64,000 bases of DNA, taken from positions 2,304,001 through 2,368,000 of the forward strand of contig NC_072458.1 in the NCBI RefSeq assembly GCF_027596085.1, in the 5' to 3' direction. Under the pieces are notes generated by a model that saw only the letters and a program-made list of their open reading frames with translations, was not told the DNA's origin and made no database searches. Each line of letters begins with the position of its first letter. Positions within the stretch are counted from its first letter, which is position 1. The stretch comes from Anoplopoma fimbria. Its lineage: Eukaryota > Chordata > Actinopteri > Perciformes > Anoplopomatidae. A program made the translations under genes and the position numbers. Below, one piece after another: positions 29,331 through 53,000 of this stretch.

Positions 29331-31440
29331 TTTGGCAATGTGATTGGTATTTCAACTACAGTGCTATGTAAATGTCTGATTTATTATACGACTTTGCATG
29401 GGAAATGCATGCCAAGGGGTAAAACTAACACTATTGTAGGTCTTAAAAATGTTTTTGTCCTAAACAAGTAAAAATATTAGAAAGAAAATGCCATTAAGGT
29501 CTGGCCAGTTGTATAGTCATAATTTTAAATTAGTTTGCTCTGAAACCTGTCTTGGACTTCAGGAAAAAGACATTTAAAACCCTAATAAATTACCATGTAT
29601 GAATATTCTTTGCTCTATATATATATATTTATCTATATATATATATATTTTTTATTTTTATATATATATATTTATATATTTATATATATTTATTTATATA
29701 TATATATTATATATTTATTTATATATATATTTATATATTTATATATATATAAGGTTATATATAAATATATATATTTATATATAACCTTACAATCTATGCC
29801 ATGTTTTTGAAAACAGCCTTACTGCCTGTTGAAGCGTCTCCACATCAACCCTTTTGTGTACAGATTTTTACATTTATATCAGCAAAGTTATGACAAATAA
29901 ACTTCAATCAACCTCACAAAATAGCTTTTCTTTTTTTTTTAAATAAAGGTGTATACTGACATAAAGAAAACCTCAAATGCTTAGAACAAAATGTGTGTGT
30001 ATCAAAAACTGTCACGTACCACAAGTTGGCAAATACTTTTAAACTATATTTTGGACAATTTTAATCTATAATATTGCCTATATATTGAAGAAAGATCCTG
30101 AGGCCTTGAATACCATTTAGCATCCAAGAACATTGGTTCCTATTTTTATAAAAATAAAAACTATGGGCAAAATGTTCACCATTCCATAAAATAAGGTATC
30201 AAAAAAAAGTATTGTTTTGAAATCCATAACTCAAGCTGTCAAATGACAACCAGCCTTAACAGCTTGCATAAAAAATGAGCACCAATGTGCAGATATGAGT
30301 TAGGGTGCATTTCTGATTGCCTGTCAATGGCTCTCAACCTGCCACTGCTCAAAGCTAATAGTGCTAACGATGAGCTAACAGTGTTTACCTGAGGAGTAAC
30401 TGGAGGTTGGTAGAAGTTACTCCACTTAATCTTTACTTAGCAAATAGTAGTTTGCTGCTATATTAAAATATAGCAGCAAACTGATAAAGTTGAATACATC
30501 TCCTTTAAAACAGTTTTGACTTTTGTGAAAAAGTTAATGAGAATTATAGGTGCAACCCTGAAGCTTAGGCAAAATCCATTCTTCTCCATTGACCTTTCTC
30601 ACAGCAGACATGTTGAACTGGTCACAGTTGGTAAAACACAGGTGTTACTAATAACGCTAACGATGGCTCTGTGTAATCAAGCTCACCTGTGAAAAAAATG
30701 GTGTCGCAGAAATTACACCTGGGCGAATAAAGCCAAAACTACTAAGAGTAAGTGAGAACATTTTTATTTTGGGTAAAATTACCATTAATCACTTTTAACC
30801 CATTTGCAAGGAAGTCATTGTTAAATTAAGTTTAAAAAGGTGCAACATTTGCCTCATTTCTTATGCTAGAAAGAGGGTTGGAGATTATCTGATTAATTCA
30901 AGTGGTCAATTCAGAACCAACGCCTATTTCTTTATGCAGTAGCACAAGTAATATCTATCCTGAAGTGTTTTTTAATTATATTTATAATACTGTATCGACA
31001 TGGTGAGTCAAAATGTTAAAACAATGTGATATAAATTTGTATAAAACTGAGAAATATTTAGTTTTGTGATGAACTAGACTCTAATTGATAAAACAAACTG
31101 TATATTATTCCAGGGCCATTTCAAGTTCCATTTGAAAACTGACAGATTGGCATGTCACAGTAGTAAAAGCACAGATGTAAATAACAAAATGATTGAATTC
31201 CATTTAACTGTGTCAGTTTCATGATTCTGGTATTGTGCATGCCGGCTCACTGTCACACTGTTATGACTTAAGGGGACACTTGAATAGAACGGAGCCATCG
31301 TTAATGATATCAGTAACACGTGCTTTTTCTTACAATGACAAGTTAAAATGTCTGCTGTAAAAAAAAAAGGCATATTGTGCAAACAAGTTCAATCAAACGT
31401 CAAATTATTAAAACAGAAAAGTCACAGGAAAACTTTTTAA
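29331..31440. other. mpp6-ago2 convergent intergenic region
   Basis: It lies between the likely 3' ends of two genes pointing at each other. It holds an AT-rich low-complexity tract (29617-29788), a second possible mpp6 poly(A) signal and otherwise unremarkable AT-rich sequence. No gene was recognised. Confidence 0.5.
29617..29788. repeat. AT-rich low-complexity tract ending in a 38-bp palindrome
   Basis: Almost pure TATA/TTTA sequence of about 170 bp. Positions 29751-29788 form a perfect palindrome that begins AAGGTTATATATAAA and ends with its exact complement. The Ile-Tyr open frames are artefacts. Confidence 0.95.
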
Positions 31441-34400
31441 AACATTTTTATTAATTAACGCAACTTACAGTCAAGCCAAAGAGTGAACTATATTAAGTGA
31501 TACGTATTCACATTATGTCCTAACAGGGTTTACAGCATATCTTGTGTTCTGTAAGCATTATTGTTAACAAAAATAAGGAAATGTAAAATAGAAATCAAAG
31601 CTTACACCTTTACAACAACAGGAAACAAGGAGCTTAGCAGTGGATGAGAACAATTTGAAATCAGCAACATAAAGACCCTCACCAGAACAGGAATGACAGC
31701 AAATTCAGTTTTGGCATGTCGTGGTTTAAATAAGGGAGAAGAGAGAGAGAGTAAGAAAGAGAAAAAAACAAAACAACTCAAAACTGAGCTCAAAATGACA
31801 CAAATGAAGGGAGGTTTGAATTCACACAGCTGTGCAGGGCTGCCTTTGCCAAAAGACTTTGGTCACTTTGCTTCTCCATCATGGCTTACAAGGAAAAAAA
31901 GTACAATGTATAAAAATGAAAAAATGGCCAAATAGGGGAAAAAAAAAAAAAACATTGAGAAAAATGGAGTGTCCTGGAATCTGTTTATATATGAATGAAT
32001 AGAGGAATATGTTATATTATTTTCAACAAACTACAGATTGTCTGTTTTCCTTAAATGAGTTGACTACAACTCCAGGACAGCCCCTACATTCATAGGAGGT
32101 AGATAACGCGGCAATGAGGCGCAAACTCTTCAAGAAATGTGTCTGAATGGAAAATCGAGCCCTCTGTCAAGTCTGTGAAATTGAAGTGCATAATTTGTTC
32201 AACTTTAAGGCCAAATAGGAAACCTCAGGTGTAGATCTAAGGCTATTTTTAAGACAAAGGTGCAGGGGTTTGGGGGGGGATAAGGGACAGGGACACAGTT
32301 AGATACAGCCCTTTCACAATACCTGAGTCAACAGTCGTGTTTTACCACAGAGCCTCGCACGATGCTTCGTGAGCGTCGACTCTTAGTCAACTAAACCCAA
32401 TATGTTTTGGCTACACAGACAATATGCAAAAAAAAAGACAGAGCACAGAAATATGATGTGGCTACAAGTGAGAAATATTCTGATGGGATTTTGAGTAAAA
32501 ATTGCATAAATGACACAATCATTTGGCCACAAAGTGTAACGTACTCCTTTGTTATGACAGAACTCCATCAGATTTACTGGTTGTGGCGAGTGCACAGCCT
32601 GTAGTGACATTCAAACCTCCCAAAAGGGGGAAAATTAAAAATTTATTGGACAATATGAAGTACACTACAGAAAAAAAAAAGTCAATGCAGCATATACCAG
32701 GCTTATGAGGTACTTCATGAATATATATAGATATATCAACCTTTTTAGAAAAGCTCTTCAAAGTCATATTATTCCTTATAATTCCTATTGATAGCATAAA
32801 ATACCTCGTCAGTTATTTATTTTTACTTTCTGCCCAACCTCAAATGGGCGATTTCTTTTTGAGACTGCTTTGAAAGTGCAAAACACAAATACTGATCGTT
32901 CTATGCAGCATCTACACGCAAGGTTGCACGATAATTAAAAAAATTAGAAATTATTTTCATGTGTGGCGCAACAGATTTTGTCAAACCTTTATGTTGAAAG
33001 GACTCACAAACCCAATGCTGGGGCAGATGGAGAAGAGAGAGATCCGACAAAAGGCACACACAAAACGACTACAAACAGCTGGATGTTTTCAGTTGAGACT
33101 AAATTACAACAATCTGTACTTAATTGCCACACAGCCTCGTATGTACCTTTTCGTTGACATTAACAATGTTCTGTTACCTTGCAAAGCATGTTCAAATGTG
33201 TATATTCCCTTTGTTAATTGTTGCATGCAAAAAAATACATTTTATACCCTTAACAAAAATGGCGTTGAGTCTGGCTAATCGTAGGAGAAGCGTAAATGAA
33301 CTAAGTAGGCGACAGGGACAACCACCCTGATTTTATTGCAGTTCTGGGTTAACACGGCAGAGAAATGTAGGCATTTGATCACGTGGAGTGGCTCTATCCA
33401 GTATGAAACCTTAATAACTCAACAATCCGGATAAAATGAAACAGAAAAAGCAGGTTCCAAATATTTAGACACATCAATCTACCCATTAGCAATTATTGTT
33501 GTGCCAACTACAAGTCAAAAATTATTTTTTAGCGTTACCTTAATCGATGCAAAGAGGACAGACTGATGTTTAGACAAACTAATTACCAACGATGCACAGC
33601 CCACACGTCAACATTATTGCTGTTCATACATCTTTCCAACAGACCTTCACTGCCGCTACAAACATTCCTCAATATCCCAAACATTTTGCTATTCACATTG
33701 TCATAGCGAAAAGCAATTGCTTAATGATGGCACATTTGTCTACAAATGATCCAGTCATGATAACAGTTAACTTGACCACATAAATGACTAGTCGGTTGGG
33801 CTGGGTTTTTCTTTTAGCCATCTTTTGAAAAATAGAGAACTCAAATGAAACGAGACTCTAATTACAAATATTTGGTCCCCCAAAATGTAACCATCTAAAG
33901 CAACCAACCAGTCATACATGTTTACTTGGTTTTCCATTTAATAAGGTTAAAGAAAAAGAACAGCGCTCTCATACGATATTGGCTAGTATTGGTTTGGTCA
34001 CAACAATTTTTGATTTTGATACCATTATTATAAATGAGGGCTAATATTAGCTAGCACCCGACACTGCTCTGAGGTAGTTTTTTTCCAAGTTGGTAAATAA
34101 AAAGCCAAGTCATTCTGAAGACTAGAAATGCTATGAAAATACAAAACCACCCATGAGTCTTGCATGATTGGATACGTATGTGGATCAGTTGGATGGCATT
34201 GGTTTGGATAGGTGAAGCTTGGTAACAGATTTACTTTGACAAGGTCAGATTTACTGCAGACCCGTGGCTAAACCCAAATGTTCTCCGGACACAGCTAAAA
34301 CGCATTCTGGCTCTGTCGCAGCTGCCAATGATTTTTGGTTCCTATTCTCGTTAACGCCCGATTTCTCTGCTCTGCTCTCCTAAAGCTTGAAATTCACTTG

Positions 34401-37400
34401 TGAATGTACATACATACCTAAATTAACTGACGATTGTCATGAATTGACAACTGACGAATACAAAATAAGGATAGGACGGCATGCTGTGTACAGCAATCTA
34501 AGTATTTACCTGCTAGTGGGGCTAGAGGAAAGGTCCAGGGATAACCAAAGCAGTGGCTAAATAACTACAATAGAAATATGGCTACAAAAAGGACTGCTTG
34601 CAGATGCTTCAGGACGCTTCTTAAAACACCTTCAGAGAACATTGAAAACCAAGACAAAGGCCAGACGTGACAACCAAAATGCGATTGTAGCTTTATCCGG
34701 TGGACATGAGGAATAATGCTTCTTCCCTCAGGTCTGCCAGTACCACATTTGAATCTGTGCTCAATATTTCAGACTAAAAACAATAAAATAGGCAAACTTG
34801 AACTGGAAAGACATTGTTGACGCCACACACATGGCGACATGGCTCCAGGTAATTGGGTGGACATTGGTATGATAAAGGAAAATGATGCTCGCTAAAGCGA
34901 AAGCTGACTGCCATGCAAATCATAAACTATATATTTTAAAATCTGGAAAAAAAAAAACATCTGTGTAGTAATACAATCACCAACTGTGGAACACAAGCAA
35001 CACTCAAAACATAAACATTAGCTTCTTTGCTTTCAAGTGTCCCTGCGCTAATGAGTTAGTGAGCTGAATTGTGGGAGGATTTTACGGGACTGGAATATGA
35101 GACCGGGCTCAAGCAGAAGCCTAAATCTATCAGCAAACAAGATCACACACACCAAAGCAACCATCTCTCTCATATATATATAGATATATATAGATATAGA
35201 TATATATCTATATATAGATATATATATATATATATATATAGATATCTATCTCTCTCACACACACATATAGACACGCACACAGCTCTTATGTTACAGCAAC
35301 TCACACAAGCATGACGCCAGAAACAGAAAAAGATGACTACTCTTTGCAACAGTGTATAATGTTTTTCTCCTAACACTACAGTAGCAAACATCCAGAGAAA
35401 AGACATCTCAACTGTAGACTTGTATACCTGTTAATCCAAATGCTATCAGCTGTGATGTGGGTGATATCTAAAATCAATGAAATATTAAAGAAGAAAAAAC
35501 AATACTTTCTGCAATTATTAAAAGCCTATAAATAAGAGAATACCAAAAAGAAAAAGGCTGTACACTAGAAGCAAACATATATATATAGTATAAATGTACT
35601 GGATGGATAGCCTTTAAAATATTACAAACCACGCAGGCTCTAAGTACATTCATTGTTATTATTTGGAGCTAGGAAAATAGGTTCTACTCTACAAGAGGTT
35701 TCTTTAGGTCAGCAATATTTTCTCTACAAGAGACGGATGAGAGGCAAAGAGGAGAAACATTACTATATAGGGTTATGGTTTGGAATAAACTGATGTATAG
35801 GTTGTTGCTTCATTGGAAGTCAGGCTTTATTTAATTCCAAGACCATTAAAAAGCAAAAAAAAAAAAAAAAAAAAACAGTAAACGGCTGATTGTTACACTT
35901 TAAGTTATTTTATCTCAGCCTCTTTCAACCCGATATTAAACAGACTTGCAGAAGATAAAAATAAACTGAACACTTAAATTAGCTTATGATGATATGCCAT
36001 TAAGTTTACAAGCCAGCCATTTCTAAAACCTGCCTTTTCCTAGTTTTCGACATTCAAAGATACGGAAAAATAGCCAAACTGAGGTGAGGTGATCATTAGG
36101 GTTACCATTAGGGTTACCACTGCAGGTATTCTGGATGCCTAACTTAAGCACCTCGGGCATCATAACACTTGGAAAGTAGCGTCACATTCATCCAGGCTGG
36201 TGTGTTCATTTATTTGTCCCATACATAGTCTTGATTAAGCTCATGGTGATCAAGCAGATTTATGTGAAAAAGGAAAAGCCTCTTCTGAATCTTGATATGT
36301 ATAGTCTCAGGTGATGTCTGACACTGAAAGAGGCTTCACTTTAAACATTATTTCTCTATGCAGTCTTGAACAAGGACCGTGACCGTCAAACCCTCCCGCA
36401 CACTTCATCCTCACACGGCACTTTGGCATCCACGCCTCTCCAGAAATCTTACTGTTCATAGTTAACCGGCTCATTTCAACATCTGTCAGTTTGTTTTGCA
36501 TAAAGCACCCTTCTCCAACATCACTGTACAAAGGCAACCCACCAACGCAACTTAATGTCACTCTCTTGTTTACATTTAAAAAGGCTTATTTCTCAAAGAC
36601 GACATGCTGACTGCTGGTTAGCTCGGTAGAATCCCTCTTGCTCCGCAGGCGTGGCTTTCTGAATGGCAAGTGCACACACTAAAGCTCTCGATCCTGTTGG
36701 CTTGGCCTCTTGTCTTTCTGGAAAGCCACCATTGCCAACTCCTTTCTAAATTAAAAAGCTGCCAGTCTGCCATCTGATGATTACTCCTAATGCTGCAGCA
36801 GCTACAACAGTCTATTCTTGTTTAGTGCAAAAACAACATCGTCAAATGTTTTGAGTTTTATCTCCAGGAAAAGCAATGCCGTTCTGATCTGCTATTTAAG
36901 GTGCTGGTATAGGTAATGTAGAACTCTGAAGGAGCAGTAACAACAACTACAAAGCCGTCTCCCAAAAAGACCACTTGATGTTCTGAATTTTGGGCACACC
37001 ATCATTTAGGACACCCGTTCACTTCCCCACTTTCTACACAATATGACATTCACATCTCCTAACACAGACCCAACAACGGAAGATCACACTGGAACTGAAA
37101 GATTTCAGATTTAGCATGATGTTACAAATAAGCTCCAAGATGAATTTTAACTAATCAAAAGGCCTTCCTGAATCACATACCTTTAAAAAATATTTTCAAA
37201 TGGGTTTTTTATACATGCAGAACTTTTCTCAGGCTGAAGAGGCTGTTCTCTCCGTATTGTTTTTTAGTTTGCAAGCAACTTTAACAGTCTGGCTAACAGC
37301 ACCACTAGGGTACATCTACAAGTTCTCCAACTCAAGGATATGCAATGATCATAGCTGATGTGGGCTTTGCATTTGTTGTTATACTGCTCAGGTGGAAAAA

Positions 37401-40278
37401 TCAAGGTGTCCAAAAAAAAGTCTCATTCCACTGGTGCATAGAATAAAAGGAAAGAAAGAAGGGAAAGCTGTGTGTGAATACGAACACACTGCGAGAATTT
37501 GGTCATACAGCTCAACGCTCAAAACCCCTTAAAAGAAAGAAAAGAACAAATTCTCTCATCAGTTTGAGTGAAATATGAAATGAAATATCACAAAACTAAA
37601 TAAACTGAGAAAAGCGCGTTTACCATCATGCACACCAAACTTTTAAAACCTCTTATGTCAATGCAAGACTCAAACAATGCCAATAAGATAGATAGCAGGG
37701 GTAATTATACAGAAATGGCCAGCAGTGTGATGTTACCATAACACTTGAACAGGTAACAAGAGGTAGAACACACGGCCATTTCCATACAATTACACCGGTG
37801 TCACGCAATATGGCCGAGCCTCCTGCTTCAAAATGACGAACACACGTCTATAGAAGTCATACTGACGTTCTGCTATCAAAAGTGCATCCAAATTTACATG
37901 TTGTGAGACCAGCACCGATAAGAACAATATTGACATCATAACAGGAAATATCAAGTACATGATTTTTCAGAATGCCCCACAAACACAGTCAGTCGGATTT
38001 CGAGTTGCTTTACAGGTAATGAGGAAAAAGGGTAACACAGAGAGGTCATCAAAGGGAGAGAAAAGATCCTCAAAATGATGAAGCATCTTTTTAGCATACA
38101 AGTTAAAAAAAAGCCTAGTTGACCAGTCCAGTAAGGATTTAAGGTGGCTTACAGTGAAAACTTCTAGCACCTAGAATCAGGATGTCTTTTTGTGCTTCCA
38201 TGTCTCTTGAGTATTAATCATGTAAAAGTTTGTAATCTTGTTTGGCTAAGAAAGATTGTGTGTTACAAAGGATACACCAAATATTCAGGCTATAAAATCT
38301 ACAATGTTACAAATGACCACAAAGACTTCATCCTGTTAGAAAAGGCATGAAGATGCTGATAAGCACTAAGAAACGCTACTAAATGCAACATGCTAAAAAA
38401 CAATAATAAAAAAAACCAACCTGATTATCTACCTCTATAAATGAACCAAATTCATGTGAGATAGCCCACTGCTAAATCTCTTGGTTAAAAATGATGCATA
38501 GTTAGAAAATATAGACTACTCGCCTCCAATCAAGACTATATGAACATTCGCTAGCTTAACTTAGTAAAACTTAGGTGGGATGTTAGGAAATGTCTAGAAT
38601 TATTAGTAAGACTGTAACAGTCTTAGAAGGCAAGATAATATTTGCATTTTAAAATCTGCATACAAATAGACAGTGTTAATTTAGACTACATGTGGGCCAG
38701 TCAATAAAAAAAAAATCTGTAATAATATTTTCAGCAGCCTCCACTGAAAGCTTATTCAAAATATACCTCATTACCAACATTAATATATAGTATAAAGACT
38801 CACAAAAAGTCATTTGCATAAAACCCAAGCTTTTGTGCGACGACTGCTCCTAACTAATGGAGCAAACCCCAGTTGATGTCTTTTTTAGGGAATTTCAAAT
38901 CAGTTAAACTCTAAAATGGTGCAGCTTTTACTCCACTGTACCGAATGCCATGATATCGAGACGCCACACAAATATCCCGCCCTGACAAAGACACTGCAGA
39001 AAACACTATCCTGCTGCTATATACATTAAAACATAGAAGAAGGGGGTTAATGTGTAAAAAGGAAGAAATAAACTATTATCACAAATGTCTAAAACATGAG
39101 TCAGCTACATGCATATTCATTACAAAACTGATGGAAATTAAATTAGACTTAAAAAAAGGAGGGAATAAAAAAAAAAAAAAGAAAAACGATTTCATCAAGT
39201 TCCCTCTCATGTTGAATTCTAAATCATGTGTCTTGTCAACACGGCTCAGACTACATTAGAAAGGTGTCCTTGTTGGGAACCGGTCCCAAAAGACTACGTC
39301 TCGGCATGAAAATAGGGTTACTGTTGAATCCATTTCAGTTCAGACTAACAAGAGAGGCAGAGGAGGACACAATTGATGTTCTTTCAATTTCTATCGGGAC
39401 ACTAACGGCCCTCATCTGGAATAAAGTAAGTGTTGGTTCAAGGGTTGGTTACAAATCTGATGCAAAGAATCCTTTAGTAAATTGTCACCAGATTTGGCAT
39501 TAAATGGTCATCACTGTCAATCAAGGACAAATACTAAAAAACCCAGCAGATGTGGGTCTAATAATTCATAGTTTTACACAGAAATGACAACAGAAAGATG
39601 GTCTCAAATGGCACATTTCAACACATAGTGCCCTATGTGAAAAATCACACACAACCCTCAATAAACTAAGTACTTTTGTCCTGATTGAAGTACCCATTCT
39701 GGACAGTGCACTTTGCTTTGATTGGCTGATAAATAATGTTAGTCGGAGGAGCAAATCTTTAGGCATATAAACAGTGAACAGGCCCCATAATCTTTTGATG
39801 AATTTGATCCTTCTCCTTTCAAGCACACAGAGCCTAACAAACAATGCAAACAGGAGAAGGAGGGTAATTGTTTTCTTAATTATAAATCGCCCAAATGTAT
39901 AATAATACCGCCCATTAGTTTAGAAATGTCTTCTAACCTTCCAAACATTTCCTTTTCCTTTCATTCTTTGCAACATGTTTCTCTATGACAAATACAAAAC
40001 ACACACTAATGTACATAACATGAACATAAAACCTCTTCCAGCGCAAACCCCGAGAAAGAGGGGTACTTTTGCATCTTACAGTCTAATAGCTGGCTTGATT
40101 TGTTTGGGTTATGGGCTGAAGTACAATTGTAGGCGTATGCGTAACTGACAGGTCTGTTAGGTAGGGAGATCACTAAGTGAAACCACTGTTGCGCTATCTA
40201 CAGCTGACAGTGAGACAGCGAGGGGTAGTGTGTTCCATCAGTGGGGTCTCACCCACGCCAACCTGGGGTTGTGTGCTC
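31440..40278 (-). other. ago2: Putative long ago2 3' UTR and downstream DNA
   Basis: About 8.8 kb of AT-rich sequence follows the ago2 stop and has no coding exons. Several AATAAA hexamers occur on the reverse strand; the most distal considered is at 31447-31452 (TTTATT on the + strand). Mammalian AGO2 mRNAs have very long 3' UTRs, so much of this may be transcribed, but the true end cannot be fixed from sequence alone. It contains a TA/GATA tract at 35168-35258 and a poly(A) run near 35856. Confidence 0.4.
35168..35260. repeat. (TA)n/(GATA)n low-complexity tract
   Basis: Alternating TATATA and TAGATA words of about 90 bp, ending in a short CT and CA run. Open frames of Ile-Tyr across it are artefacts. 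Confidence 0.93.
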
Positions 40279-49743
<9,465 letters not shown>

Positions 49744-50045
49744 TTTGTCGACTTTTAAGCGTGTCGTGGACGTACAGATACTCCACTCCAATTAGGCCAA
49801 ATCCCACCTAAACTCATGCGTGGTCGAGAAGTATGTGTATGTACAAGAGCGAAGGGTGAAGCTCAGTACGGAAAAAAAGATATTTAGTTAGCCAAGTGGT
49901 AAATATTTGGAGTCTCTCATCCTCGGCACGGCCCCATCCCCCCAACACACAAAACGGGAGCCGAGAGAAAAGATAGCACGACAGACCCATGCAGGGCAAG
50001 AGGAACCCTCCCTCCTACTTCCGGCTTCGGTCACTTCCCGGCGTT
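49744..50045 (-). promoter_or_regulatory. ago2: ago2 5' UTR and TATA-less promoter
   Basis: Upstream of the start codon the reverse strand carries two close ETS-type sites: CCGGAAGT from 50017-50024 and CCGGGAAGTG from 50032-50041. There is no TATA box. Paired ETS sites close to the start are usual for broadly expressed genes, which fits ago2. The transcription start probably lies near 49990-50020. The repeat array begins immediately upstream. Confidence 0.55.
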
Positions 50046-50074
50046 GAGCATCTTGGAGTTATATATTTGTATTA

Positions 50075-53000
50075 AAATAAGATAAGATAAGATAATCCTG
50101 TATTAGTCCAGCAGCGGGGACGTTTTTTACAGGATTTTTACAGGATTACAGCAGCATAGAGGATAGTGCAAACAAGAGACATAAGTAAAAAAACATATAA
50201 GATCAAAAATAAGTATTGTAAATAAGCAAATGAGCAATAAAAAATAAAAAAACAGTAAAGAATCCACAGTAACTGAAATATTATATATACAGACATATAC
50301 AGAATCCACAGTAACTGAAATATTATATATACAGACATATACAGAATCCACAGTAACTGAAATATTATATATACAGACATATACAGAATCCACAGTAACT
50401 GAAATATTATATATCCTTTATTACAGCGGGGAATTTACAGGATTAGCAGCATAGAGGATAGTGCAAACAAGAGACAGTAAAAAAACAAGATCAAAAATAA
50501 GTAATTATAAATAAGCAAATGAGCAATAAAAAAAAAAAACAGTAAAAAACAGTAAAGAATCCACAGTAACTGAAATATTATATATACAGACATATACAGA
50601 ATCCACAGTAACTGAAATATTATATATACAGACATATACAGAATCCACAGTAACTGAAATATTATATATACAGACATATATACAGAATCCACAGTAACTG
50701 AAATATTATATATACAGACATATACAGAATCCACAGTAACTGAAATATTATATATACAGACATATACAGAATCCACAGTACTGAAATATTATACAGACAT
50801 ATACAGAATCCACAGTAACTGAAATAATATATACAGACATATACAGAATCCACAGTAACTGAAATATTATATATACAGACATATACAGAATCCACAGTAA
50901 CTGAAATATTATATATACAGAATCCACAGTAACTGAAATATTATATATACAGACATATACAGAATCCACAGTAACTGAAATATTATATATACAGACATAT
51001 ACAGAATCCACAGTAACTGAAATATTATATATACAGACATATACAGAATCCACAGTTACTGAAATATTTATACAGACATATACAGACAGAAACTATTATA
51101 ACTATTTTATTGCACAGTGTATTTGTATTGCACAGGTTTTTAGTGTCATATCAACATTTTAACATTAAAATAAGATAATCCTGTATTAGTCCAGCAGCGG
51201 GGACATTTACAGGATTACAGCAGCATAGAGGATAGTGCAAACAAGAGACATAAGTAAAAAAACAAGATCAAAAATAAGTAATTATAAATAAGCAAATGAG
51301 CAATAAAAAATAAAAAACAGTAAAGAATCCACAGTAACTGAAATATTATATATAGACAGAATCCACAGTAACTGAAATATATATACAACATACAGAATCC
51401 ACAGTAACTGAAATATTATATATACAGACATATACAGAATCCACAGTAACTGAAATATTATATATACAGACATATACAGAATCCACAGTTACTGAAATAT
51501 TATATATACAGACATATACAGAATCCACAGTAACTGAAATATTATATATACAGACATATACAGAATCCACAGTAACTGAAATATTATATATACAGACATA
51601 TACAGAATCCACAGTTACTGAAATATTATATATACAGACATATACAGAATCCACAGTAACTGAAATATTATATATACAGACAGAAACTATTATAACTATT
51701 TTATTGCACAGTGTATTTGTATTGCACAGGTTTTTAGTGTCATGTTTTGGGAGCACATATCCTGTTAATATCAACATTTTAAGATAAAATAAGATAATCC
51801 TTTATTAGTCCAGCAGCGGGGACGTTTTTTACAGGATTACAGCAGCATAGAGGATAGTGCAAACAAGAGACATAAGTAAAAAAAAACAAGATCAAACAGG
51901 TATAATAAATAAGTAGTCACACAGTAAAGAATAATAAATAAGTAAAAAAACAAGATCAAAAATAAGTATTGTAAATAAGCAAATGAGCAATAAAAAAACA
52001 GTAAAGAATCCACAGTAACTGAAATATTATATATACAGACATATACAGAATCCACAGTAACTGAAATATTATATATACAGACATATACAGAATCCACAGT
52101 AACTGAAATATTATATATACAGACATATACAGAATCCACAGTAACTGAAATATTATATATACAGACAGAAACTATTATAACTATTTTATTGCACAGTGTA
52201 TTTGTATTGCACAGGTTTTTAGTGTCATATCAACATTTTAAGATAAGATAAAATAAGATAATCCTTTATTAGTATTATTGGGGAAATTTTACAGGATTAC
52301 AGCAGCATAGAGGATAGTGCAAACAAGAGACATAAGTGAAAAAACAAGATCAACAAATCACAAGTAAAGAATAATAAATAAGCAATAAAAAACATTAAAA
52401 AAAAAAAACAAATATAATATTGTAAATAAGCAAATGAGCATAACTGAAAAAAAACAGTAAAGAATCCACAGTAACTGAAATATTATATATACAGACATAT
52501 ACAGAATCCACAGTTACTGAAATATTATATATACAGACAGAAACTATTATAACTATTTTATTGCACAGTGTATTTGTATTGCACAGGTTTTTAGTGTCAT
52601 ATCAACATTTTAAGATAAAATAAAATAAGATAATCCTTTATTAGTCCCGCAGTGGGGACATTTACAGGATTACAGCAGCATAGATGACAGTGCAAACAAG
52701 AGACATAAGTAAAAACAACAAGATCAAACAGGTATAATAAATAAGTAGTCACACAGTAAAGAATAATAAATAAGTAAAAAAAAAAAACCGTTAAAACAAC
52801 AATAACTAAAAATATTTTATAAACAGACAGAATGAATGTTAATATTGCACAGATTATATATATTGCACTGTGGATATATGGATTTAAATTGTAATTTTTT
52901 TTGGGGATATGTGGGCTCAAAAAAAGTAATTATAAATAAGCAAATGAAATAAAAAATAGAAAACTGTAAAGAATCCACAGTAACTGAAATATTATATATA

